Shown piece after piece: positions 56,701-64,000 of a stretch of DNA of 64,000 nucleotides. Every line of letters begins with the position of its first letter. The first letter of the stretch is position 1. The stretch lies in contig NC_134570.1 of NCBI RefSeq assembly GCF_050947875.1, positions 239,808,584 to 239,872,583 of the forward strand, in the 5' to 3' direction. Under the pieces are notes generated by a model that searched no databases, was not told the DNA's origin, and worked only from the letters and a program-made list of their open reading frames with translations. The stretch is from Dermacentor variabilis (taxonomy: Eukaryota > Arthropoda > Arachnida > Ixodida > Ixodidae). Position numbers and translations under genes: made by a program.

Positions 56701-56785
56701 TACTAAGGACGATACTAAGGAACGTTCACCAACTAGCCCCCTTCATTGCTTTACTAAATGCCAAATCATGTATTTTTTTTCATGA
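53657..56785 (+). pseudogene. LINE ORF2: endonuclease and reverse transcriptase
   Basis: Frame 53657-54238 holds the end of ORF1 and the start of the endonuclease (LLNVNSRSLLNKIVNFNWLI, CVTETWLNSS, CGGVALFIKDG). 54273-55259 has LCGDFNLPCIDW and a degenerate SDRK in place of SDH, plus the linker. 55256-56266 has the RT (NYRPISLICTCSKVLVHII, HGFRAGFSTLTQL, VPQGSALGPLLFLIYIND, YADDCVLYSN, YLGVTFCSSLNWSRH). FIVYSKAFD shows V in place of the first catalytic D. The C-terminus runs to about 56785. At least four frame breaks: inactive. Confidence 0.8.
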
Positions 56786-56929
56786 CACTGTACTGTTTTT
56801 TCTGTAAATCATTACACTCACATTTGTAATCATGCACTTTCCTAATATTGTTTATGTATAATCTTCTGTACCACTCCTGCAATGTCCCAATTCATGGGAT
56901 AGCAGTATTCTTTAAATAAAAAAAAAAGA

Positions 56930-57350
56930 TCACGCCGTTCAGGCTGGTTTACGGCAGGCATCCGACGACTACTCTCGAAGCCATGGTGCCGCACGTCTGC
57001 GACGAAGAGAATTTTGACGTCGCCACCTATCTCCAGTGCGCCGAAGAAGCCCGACAGCTCGCCCACCTGCGGATCAAGAACCAGCAGGGGACCGACAGCC
57101 GACACTACAACCTTCGATGACGCTACGTCGAGTACCAGCCCGGCGACCGAGTTTGGGTTTGGACTCCTTGCGCCGACGAGGATTGAGCGAGAAGCTTTTA
57201 CGCCGTTATTTCGCACCATACAAGATCATCTGACGCATTGACGCACTCGATTATGAGGTCTTGCCAGACTGCATTTCGCTATCACAGCGGCGCCGCTCAC
57301 GACCTGAGCTAGTTCATGTCGTGCGACTTAAGCCGTTCCACAAGCGCTAA
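56930..57350 (+). pseudogene. Gypsy pol, C-terminal integrase remainder
   Basis: Resumes after the LINE at TPFRLVYGRHPTTTLEAMVP, then AEEARQLAHLRIKNQQ, RVPARRPSLGLDSL and YEVLPD, LVHVVRLKPFHKR before a stop near 57348. It fits the integrase C-terminal region. Frame changes near 57118 and 57235. Confidence 0.75.
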
Positions 57351-57440
57351 TGAACTTTGGGGACATCGCATAGCTGAACTTCGGACTTTTTTATTTGACT
57401 GTGTCGCTTGAGGCTTTGCTTCATTGTTGTTTTTTAGAGC

Positions 57441-58545
57441 GCAGCTCTTTGGCGTCCGTTCCTGGGTTTCGCGTCGTCGTCGGCGTTGTCGTCGGCCTCG
57501 TAACCAGCTCCGCCCCCCTTTCATCCCCCCAGCGCTAGCAGCGACCGACTGATACCGCTGGATGCCGCTGACGCCGCTAGAGAGTCAAGATAACGTGACT
57601 GCATAGAACAACGTCGCCGCCATGCAGAAAGAGGAGGAAAGGGTCCCCCCCCCCCCCTGTTCTTGTGTGGCGGATAGGGTGCTCTTCAGTTGCCGACGCG
57701 CCGGTTATTTCACGTAGGCCCCGGCACGTCGACGAATACGTGACCACCTTCCCACGGCTAGACCTGGTTCTTAGCGCTGCGGAAGCGAGGGTATCATATT
57801 GTTTGTGTCGGCATCGGCGGCGTTGTCCCTGAAACCAACTCCGCAGCTGGGGTTGACTCACTATCGGCGTCAGCGGCATCAGTCAGTCGCTGCTATCTCT
57901 TCCCTCCTCCCTTTATCGTGTTGTCCGCTTGCTGCGCGCGCTTCTGCCCCCATCGTTTGCCGCTGGGTGTACACGCCGCCCCCCTCCCCCCTCTTCCTGC
58001 GAGTCTCCGGTTGTCAAAGCGCCGGCTCGAACTTAATTCCTTTCTTCGCTCCTCCTCCAATGCAACCCCTGTGCGGTGGCAATCAGAGAGCCAGATCGGT
58101 GGCGGTGGATCTGTATATGTGCACCGCCCGAGCCGAAATTGCCGCTGCCGTTCGCCACTGCGAAATGATCTGCCAGTTCTTTCTGAGCCATGAGCGAGAC
58201 GACCGATGGAAGTCCTCCGTCTGCTGCTGCTGCTGCTGCTGCTAAACGAGCTGCCAGAGCAGAGGCCCAGCGCCGTCGCCGTCAGAATCCAGAGGTGCGT
58301 GCCGCCGAAGCAGAAGCTTACCTAGTGGAGTCTTTGTTAAAGGAATACGTGTGAAAAATAAAAAAAAAATTCTGTGATAGCGCATACATGTGTTGCTCGA
58401 TTTCTTTGCCTCAATCTATCGAAAAGGTGAAACAGCTTATTTGCTGCGCTCAAATTTCGCATTAGGAAGTAACGTAATCGTCGGTAATTTTTTACTTTAT
58501 CTAACAAGTGTCCTTTTTTGTTTCACCTCCCGTTATGTTTGTTGC
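57441..58545. mobile_element. Unclassified repeat inserted in the Gypsy 3' internal region
   Basis: About 1.1 kb of GC-rich DNA starting gcagctctttggcgtccgtt lies between pol end and polypurine tract, where the element should have only about 100-150 bp. It has C-runs (57639-57658), a (CTG)8 run (about 58221-58243) and a small alanine/arginine-rich frame. Boundaries are approximate; no inverted ends seen. Confidence 0.45.
58190..58354 (+). CDS. Short Ala/Arg-rich open frame in the inserted repeat
   Basis: 54 residues: MSETTDGSPPS, a run of seven Ala encoded by the (CTG)n repeat, KRAARAEAQRRRRQNPEVRA and a short different end. The R/E/A-rich pattern resembles what I recall from repeat-derived proteins predicted in ticks. 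It may be the N-terminus of a larger transposon protein cut by a deletion. Function unknown. Confidence 0.35.
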   Translation: MSETTDGSPPSAAAAAAAKRAARAEAQRRRRQNPEVRAAEAEAYLVESLLKEYV

Positions 58546-58576
58546 ATTAAGACGATGCCTTTTGAGAGGGGGGAAT

Positions 58577-58995
58577 TGACACGTGAACTCGTTTATCTTT
58601 TACGGGTGAGCGCTTTTGCAGTCTAAGAAATGTTATCGCTCAGCGCAGGACGCGTCTACATGTATCGGAAGTTTCTGAAATGTTATCCAAGCTTCTATCC
58701 GCTTTCTGTTGTCGCCGAACCTTGTGTAATCTGATCGCATGTGTGCGCGACGCGAATGGTGTACAACTTTGTGGAAGGCACGCGGGTCCCAGCGATTTCT
58801 CTAGAACATTCGACGACTGATCTATAAAAGCTTGACTCGCAGATCAGATTTTCGACGATCGCCGACTGTGTTCGCCGCTATCGTTGCGCTATATGTGTAG
58901 CCCGTTTTCTCGTGCGCACAGGTTCGCCCTATAAAAGTTAGTTTTGTCTTACACAATATTGCTACTGGGTTCTTCAAGGTTTCCACCACGTGACA
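58577..58995 (+). repeat. 3' LTR of the old Gypsy element
   Basis: Aligns end to end with 47733-48152 with roughly 10 percent differences and small indels; TATA box tataaaa at 58823-58829. Confidence 0.9.
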
Positions 58996-59865
58996 ACATT
59001 CTTAGACACTCTGAAAATAAGGCGATCGTTCTTGATATATTTATGGATTTTTCGAAGGCCTTGAATTAAGTAAACTATAAAGTATTGTTAAAGAACTTGC
59101 ATTGCTATGGTATTTGTGAGCAAACCTTAACGCTTATTGACTCTTATTTATGAAACAGGCAGCAGCTCGTTCAGATAAGCGACTTCATTTCCGGAATGAT
59201 ACCTTTGCTGCGGGGAGTGCCACAAGGCAGTGTTCTTGGTCCCCTATTATTTAACGTCTGTCTTAATGACATTGTAAATATTAACTGCGAGGCCAAATAC
59301 ATAATATATGCTGATGATACCAGGGCCGCTATTTTGTAGCGATGCCTTATGCCTTATTCTATGCTATTCTTATCATCCACCACACACGGCCGCCTGATCC
59401 CGTTGATAATGAGGGCAGACCGTCGCTCTGACCAGTGGCCAAGCGCGATGAGCCCGGAAAAGCATAGAATCGGAAAAGGCATCGTTACGAAATACCGGCC
59501 CAGCATACTTTTTTCAGGGCACGATATTCACGAGCTTATAAGAACCTGTAATCACACAGTCAAAACGCTAGCAGCAAATGCAGCATGGTCAGCAGCAAAT
59601 GCTATGTGTATTATTGAAGATAAAACGATTTAAAAGCTGTTATATTTTTACCAAAAATAAAATTATTCCACCTCATGAAGACATAGTACTGAGTACTCAC
59701 ACTTTTCAAATAGGTGAACGTTTGAAATGTCTGGGCATATTTTTTTTTCGCGAATGTGAGCTGGGATTACCCTGCAAAACATGTTCTGCAAGAATTAGCT
59801 CAGGTGACAGGTCAGCTTCGACACTTACTTGCAAAAGGAATCAAGCGTCTGCTCTATCACTCGCT
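58996..59865 (+). pseudogene. CR1-like LINE RT, part 2
   Basis: Continues the frame cut at 47732: IVLDIFMDFSKAL with a stop after it, LIDSYL, MIPLLRGVPQGSVLGPLLF, IIYADDT, then a MITE, then ILFSGHDIHELIRTCNHTVK and PPHEDIVLSTHTFQIGERLK. The catalytic YADD is kept. Stops at about 59067 and 59152 and later frameshifts make it inactive. It is terminated by the RTE element at 59866. Confidence 0.75.
59321..59503. mobile_element. MITE with terminal inverted repeats and 3-bp target duplication
   Basis: Element 59324-59500 (177 bp) starts ggccgctattttgtagcgat and ends with its imperfect complement (ggcatcgttacgaaataccggcc region). It is flanked by cag (59321-59323 and 59501-59503). Taking the element and one cag out rejoins the RT reading frame exactly. 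GGCC-type ends with a 3-bp duplication suggest PIF/Harbinger-like mobilisation (inference). Confidence 0.8.
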
Positions 59866-61437
59866 TTTTCATCATCATCATCATTAGCAGCGACAGCAGC
59901 AGCCTGATCACGCCCACTGCAGGGCAAAGACCTCTTCCATACTTCTCCAACTACCTCGGTCATGTACTAATTGTGGCCATGTTGTCCCTGCAAACTCTTT
60001 AACATCATCCGCCCGCCTAACTTTCTGCCGCCCCCTGCTACGCTTCCGTTCTCGTGGAATCCAGTCTGTAAGCCTTAATGAGCATCAGTTAGCTTCCCTC
60101 CTCATTACATGTCCTGGCCATGCCCATTTCTTTTCCTTGATTTCAACTAAGATGTCATTAACTCACGCTTGTTCACTCACCCAATCTGCTATTTTCTTAT
60201 CCTTTGACGTTACACCCATCATTCTTCTTTCCATAGCTCGTTGCGTCGTCCTTAATTTAAGCAGAACCCTTTTTGTAAGCCTCCAGGTTTCTGCCCCGTA
60301 CGTGAGTACTGATAAGACACCGCTGTTATACACTGTTCCCTTGAGGGATACTGGCAACCTGCTATTTATGATCTGAGAATGCCTGCCAAACGCACCCCAG
60401 ACCATTCTTATTCTTCTGATTATTTCAGTCTCGTGATCTGGATCCGCGGTCACTACCTGCCCTAAGTTGATGTATTTTCTTACCAGTTCCAGTGCCTCGC
60501 TACCTATCGTAAACTTCCGAGACTGTTAAATATTACTTCTGCAGAATAATTTTTAAACCCACCCTTTTGATTTGCGCCTCCAGGTCAGTGAGCATGCACT
60601 GCAGTTGGTCCACTGAGTTACTAAGCAAGGCAACATCATTAGGGAATCGCAAGTTACTAAGGTATTCTCCATTAACTTTTATCCCCAATTCGTCCTAATC
60701 CAGGTCTCTGAATACCTCCTGTAAACACGCTGTGAATAGCATTGGAGAGATCGTATCTCCCTGCCTGACGCCCTTCTTTATTGGGATTTTGTTGCTTTCT
60801 TTATGGAGGACTACGGTAGCTGCGGAGATGCTATAGATATCTTTCAGTATTTTTACATACGGCTCGTCTACACCCTGATTCCGTAATCCCTCTGACTGCT
60901 GAGGTTTAGACTGAACCAAACGCTTTCTCGTAATCAATGAAAGCTATTTATAAGGGTTGGTTATATTCCGCACATTTCTCTATCACCTGATTGATAGTGT
61001 GAATATGGTCTATTGTTGAGTAGCCTTTACGGAATCCTACCTGGTCCTTTGGTTGACAGAAGTCTAAGGTGTTCCTGATTCTATTTGTGATTACCTTAGT
61101 AAATACTTTGCAGGCAACAGACAGTAAGCTGATCGGTCTATAATTTTTCAAGTCTTTGGTGTCTCCTTTCTTGTGGATTAGGATTATGTTAGCGGTCTTC
61201 CATGATTCCAGTACGCTCGAGGTTATAAGGCATTGCGTATACAGGGTGGCCAGATTTTCTAGAACAATCTGCCCACCATCCTCAAATAAATCTGCATTTA
61301 CCTGATTCTCCCCAGCTGCCCTTTGCATAGCTCCCAACGCTTTTTTTACTTCCGGCGTTACTTGTGGGATTTCAAATTCCTGTAGACGATTTTCTCTTCC
61401 ATTATCGTCGTGGGTGCCACTGGTACTAGCTCCTGGG
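59866..61437 (-). mobile_element. RTE-clade LINE, 5' truncated, minus strand
   Basis: The tail (TCA)n at 59866-59885 on the plus strand is the 3' end. The RT reads on the minus strand up to 61437, where another repeat (fold-back type) begins. Sister of the copy at 29134-31099. Confidence 0.85.
59886..61437 (-). pseudogene. RTE-type reverse transcriptase, frameshifted
   Basis: 61437-60948: SGTHDDNGREN, IILIHKKGDTKDLKNYRPI, GFRKGYSTIDHIHTINQVIE. 60937-60695: EPYVKILKDIYS, KKGVRQGDTISPMLF. The active-site box reads FPND near 60640-60650, so the first catalytic D is lost. 60453-60163: ADPDHETEIIRRIRMVWGAF, YGAETW. At least three frame breaks. It is about as long as the sister copy. Confidence 0.8.
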
Positions 61438-61560
61438 GTATAAAGTTTGTAGACAGGGATAAGGTGCATCAGAAAGGCTGGCCAACGTTTCGATAGGAGG
61501 ACCTATCTTCGTCAAAGGCGGCGTCGTCATTCTCGGCATGTTAGTTTTAAAGGTTTAGTG
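61438..61560 (-). repeat. Fold-back-type repeat fragment with TCGAAACGTTGGC core
   Basis: On the minus strand: gacgaagataggtcctccta, then tcgaaacgttggc (61481-61493), then a segment ending ctacaaactttatacc. The core and the gaag loop motif match the fold-back at 40383-40510. Confidence 0.5.
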
Positions 61561-62279
61561 CAGTGACGTCACGTGTGGTTGTTGTCGCTGGCGGCTGGTT
61601 TTAAAGGGAGAAACTTCAGAGGTAACGAGCGCTGTCGTCCGACGTCTGTGAGCTTCGTTCCCAAGACGAGGGGACACTCAACCACTCCTCAGCCACTTGA
61701 ACTGCCTCATCCATATCAGCAACGATATTCCCCGCAGGGGCGTCTGCGTCAGCAGGCGTTTGGTGTGTGGCGACACCACGTACCCGAGCACACGAGGGTT
61801 GGACCCTCCCGCGTCTAGCTGTGCGCGGCTTAGCCCTGTCTTGGGAAAGGGGTATTCTAGGGCTTGAGCCGATGCCGGGTGTTTGGACCTTTAAGGCCCC
61901 CCGGCGGAGGCAACACACCTCTTCGGCCTCGGATTCACATGGACGGCACCTCCAGACTGACCCACGTTGAGGACATCGGCAGTCGCCTTTTCCTGTCTCT
62001 CCCTCCTCGAATCTTCGTCTTTATCTCTCCCTTTTTGACCTTTCCTGTCGTCTTCTCTCTTCCTTTTACTTCCTTTGTCCTGGCGGCAAGGGTTAACCCT
62101 GTGTGGCTATCCAACCTTGGGTACACCATATTCGGTTATAGTGACGGCATACGACTGGCGTCGTGCAGACTTGTATGCAAGCTCTGCCGCGTCCCCTCGT
62201 TGGGCTCGGTGGTGGGCGGTCGGCGCTGTTGCCGAATGTATAGTTTTTTGGTGGAAACTTCTTTCCCCTCCCTTGTTGA

Positions 62280-63470
62280 TCGCCCTCAGAAACGAGGGCG
62301 CACCGAAGAGGTCTTCAAGTTTTTGGACGCCAAACCCAGAATTTTCCCCGCTTCCACGTTATTCATTCTGAAAAGCCAAACAAAGCTGTACGAAACATTT
62401 CTCCATTCCTTGTCTCAAAGTCCTTGACTGATGTTATTGGTCCAGGTTACAAGGTGTCGAGGATGGCAAGCGGTGACCTCCTCTTGGAACTCCGCGATCT
62501 GAAACAATATGAGAAACTACCGAAACTAGCGTCATTTGGGGAGAGCCACATAAAAATAACCCCGCACCGTACAATGAACACCACCCGCGGTGTTGTGTCG
62601 GATGATGATCTGCTGGAGCTTACTGAAGCGGAACTCCTGGAGGGCTTCAGTGAGCAAAATGTTATCAATGTCAGAAGAATTAAGATGAAGCGAGATGGTA
62701 AAGAGATCCAGACCAAGCACCTAATAATCACCTTTGGTTCAAGTGTCCTGCCGGAGTCAATCGAGGCCGGGTGCATCAAGCTCCGTATCAGGCTGTACGT
62801 GCCCAACCCACTCCGATGTTTCAAATGCCAGCGCTTCGCCCACAGTTTGCAGAGCTGCCGAGGACGCCAAACTTGTGCGAAATGCAGTGCCCCCGAACAC
62901 ACCTCTGAAGCTTGTGAGAATGCTCTCCACTGTGTAAACTGTGATGGGGAGCACGCCGCGTACTCGCGGTCGTGTCCATCCTGGAAGAAAGAAAAAGAAA
63001 TCGTAAGGTTCAAAGTAAAAGAGAATATCTCATTCAAGGAGGCACGCAGGCGGGTTTCATGCCTGCCCAAGAAAAGTTTTGCCGATGTGACGCGTCAGGG
63101 GGCAGCGACACAACGGCCACCGGCGGCTGTCCGACCCACAACCAGCGAGTCGGCAGTTACGCCATCTGCCCCCACGGCGGTTGCAGCTAGCGCTGCTCCG
63201 TCAACCCACCAGACGGGGCCACCGACCCCGAAGGTGGGCGCAGCCGATGCTGCCCCAACCTCCCCTACCCCTTCCAGCGCTGGCAACAGCCGGCGCAGCC
63301 AAATCCCCCTGGGAGCCCCATCGACCTCCGGGCTGGTGGGCGCAGGGGTCTTGCCCTCCAAGGCAGGACCCTCGATGGTAAATTCTCGCTCGCAAGAGCA
63401 CGTGTCCGGCGCCTCACAAGAGGCAATGGGCATTACACCTATCCTCAAGGCGCACCAAGCCCCTAAGTAG
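62280..63470 (+). CDS. LINE ORF1, Gag-like protein with three zinc knuckles
   Basis: Open from just after a stop at 62277-62279 to 63470. It starts with FGRQTQNFPRFHVIHSEKP and FLVSKSLTDVIGPGYKVSRM, then an RRM-like region (SGDLLLELRDLKQYEKLPKL, HRTMNTTRGVVSDDDLLELT). CCHC knuckles follow: CFKCQRFAHSLQSC, CAKCSAPEHTSEAC, CVNCDGEHAAYSRSC. The C-terminus is Pro/Ala/Ser-rich. No ATG lies at the expected N-terminus (first in frame is 62463), so the true start is probably upstream behind a frameshift. It should coat LINE RNA. Confidence 0.75.
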   Translation, partial: SPSETRAHRRGLQVFGRQTQNFPRFHVIHSEKPNKAVRNISPFLVSKSLTDVIGPGYKVSRMASGDLLLELRDLKQYEKLPKLASFGESHIKITPHRTMNTTRGVVSDDDLLELTEAELLEGFSEQNVINVRRIKMKRDGKEIQTKHLIITFGSSVLPESIEAGCIKLRIRLYVPNPLRCFKCQRFAHSLQSCRGRQTCAKCSAPEHTSEACENALHCVNCDGEHAAYSRSCPSWKKEKEIVRFKVKENISFKEARRRVSCLPKKSFADVTRQGAATQRPPAAVRPTTSESAVTPSAPTAVAASAAPSTHQTGPPTPKVGAADAAPTSPTPSSAGNSRRSQIPLGAPSTSGLVGAGVLPSKAGPSMVNSRSQEHVSGASQEAMGITPILKAHQAPK

Positions 63471-63591
63471 CGGCGAGGCTCACTCGAACGCTCCAGAAAG
63501 GGCAAAACCCCGATTACAGCGCCTCGAAAGAGCTTTGTAATCTAAGGCATAACTTCCATTTCCGTACACAGAGCACCAACTTACTTTTAAA

Positions 63592-64000
63592 ATGGATACA
63601 CAAATTATTCAATGGAATGTCAGAGGTCTTCTTAGGAACCTCGATGATGTGCAAGAACTCATCCACAAACACAATCCAAAAGTGCTTTGTTTACAGGAAA
63701 CACACTTAAAACCAAAACACACACATTTTCTTCGACAGCACGTTACCTTTCGCAAAGATCGCGATGATGCTATCGCATCATCGGGCGGTGTGGCCATTTT
63801 AATTCAGAAAAGCATAGCGTATCAACGTTTACAGCTACGAACGGCCCTCGAAGCAGTGGCGGTTCGAATTGTCCTGCTAAACAAACTCATCACTACTTGT
63901 TCGCTTACAAATTAAAATTGTTCGTCCACATTACAAATTAAGCAAACCTGAATTTCAGTTGTTCATAGATGAATTGCCAGAATCTTATGTTGTTCTTGGC
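63592..64000 (+). pseudogene. LINE ORF2, start of AP endonuclease, partial
   Basis: ATG 63592: IIQWNVRGLLRNLDDVQELI, VLCLQETHLKPKH, ASSGGVAILIQKS. A frameshift near 63900 puts the continuation (KLSKPEFQLFIDELPESYVV) in another frame, which is cut by the window end just before the expected GDFN box. Confidence 0.75.

Larger units (their letters stand above)
52739..56929 (+). mobile_element. L2/CR1-like LINE with 2A peptide, inserted in Gypsy integrase
   Basis: About 4.2 kb: repeated 5' promoter segment, ORF1 with 2A motif, coiled coil and RRM-like domain, ORF2 with endonuclease and RT, and a 3' end (gatagcagtattctttaaat, then a run of A). The integrase reading stops at CAG 52736-52738 and continues right after the A-run at about 56930. 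The insertion is therefore clean, with at most 2 bp of target duplication. Confidence 0.85.
47733..58995 (+). mobile_element. Degenerate Ty3/Gypsy LTR retrotransposon with nested insertions
   Basis: LTRs 47733-48152 (420 bp) and 58577-58995 (419 bp) start TGRCACGTG and end CACGTGACA. They differ at roughly one position in ten by eye, so the insertion is old. The 4-bp target copies are atat (47729-47732) and acat (58996-58999). Internal sequence: gag, protease, RT, RNase H, integrase with many lesions. It is interrupted by a LINE (52739-56929) and another repeat (about 57441-58545). Purine-rich ttttgagaggggggaa precedes the 3' LTR. Confidence 0.9.
46705..59865. mobile_element. CR1-like LINE in two opposite halves, split by later insertions
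   Basis: The C-terminal half is on the minus strand (46733-about 47335). The RT half is on the plus strand (about 47336-47732, 58996-59323, 59501-59865). The plus part is interrupted by a Gypsy element (47733-58995) and a MITE (59324-59500). The geometry resembles the inverted L1/Tx1 copy at 5410-7083. Confidence 0.65.
61561..64000 (+). mobile_element. Jockey/I-type LINE, continues beyond the window
   Basis: A long 5' leader (to about 62279), Gag-like ORF1 and the first part of an AP endonuclease. The element runs off the right edge, so the RT and 3' end are not visible. Frameshifts in both ORFs suggest it is inactive. Confidence 0.75.

Noticed and set aside
62424..62426. TTG as start of the LINE ORF1
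   Set aside because: The frame and family-like sequence continue upstream to 62280; TTG here is an internal leucine codon.

Overview
This is eukaryotic, almost certainly arthropod, DNA made up mainly of transposable elements. I think it is a tick (Ixodida). The mix of CR1-, L2-, I-, RTE- and L1/Tx1-like LINEs, Ty3/Gypsy elements, a tRNA-derived SINE with a long conserved 3' tail and many fold-back elements resembles what I remember of metastriate tick genomes. No database search was possible. There is no operon structure, CRISPR array, rRNA gene or convincing functional tRNA gene.

Layout. 1-5.4 kb: repeats and unassigned DNA. 5.4-7.1 kb: an L1/Tx1-like LINE whose two halves point in opposite directions (twin-priming geometry). 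7.2-12.2 kb: repeat fragments and a decayed CR1-like LINE split by a fold-back element with an 11-bp target duplication. 12.2-13.3 kb: endonuclease part of an I-clade LINE. 14-18.2 kb: a CR1 LINE with PHD-like and SGNH-esterase ORFs but a deleted reverse-transcriptase core. 19.5-20.4 kb: a 461-bp tandem duplication. 21.2-21.4 kb: SINE. 22.9-25.9 kb: I-clade LINE (RT plus RNase H). 27.3-29.1 kb: a second copy of the (CATC)n-tailed CR1 family. 29.1-31.1 kb: an RTE element with a long open frame. 32.75-33.06 kb: a large fold-back. 33.5-38.0 kb: a complete Ty3/Gypsy element with identical LTRs. 38.2-42.5 kb: the one convincing host gene, encoding a THAP zinc-finger protein. 43.2-47.3 kb: fold-back copy 3 and LINE fragments. 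46.7-59.9 kb: nested insertions, with a CR1 LINE hit by a second Gypsy element, which was then hit by an L2/CR1-like LINE carrying a 2A ribosome-skipping peptide; a MITE with a 3-bp target duplication also lies in the CR1 RT. 59.9-61.4 kb: reverse-strand RTE. 61.6-64 kb: start of a Jockey/I-type LINE running off the edge.

The THAP gene has eight predicted exons. Every junction after the second exon is phase 1, and the first two exons reconstruct the C2CH zinc finger across an intron. The young Gypsy element lies about 200-300 bp upstream of its start codons and may affect its promoter. Everything else coding is retrotransposon protein. Most reverse-transcriptase cores are frameshifted or have lost a catalytic aspartate; the Gypsy at 33.5 kb is the clear exception.

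Most interesting items: the 2A-bearing LINE with a repeated, well-spaced TATA/Inr promoter whose predicted start matches the 5' end of the insertion; and a family of hairpin elements whose arms differ between copies but match within each copy, while an asymmetric tail is shared.
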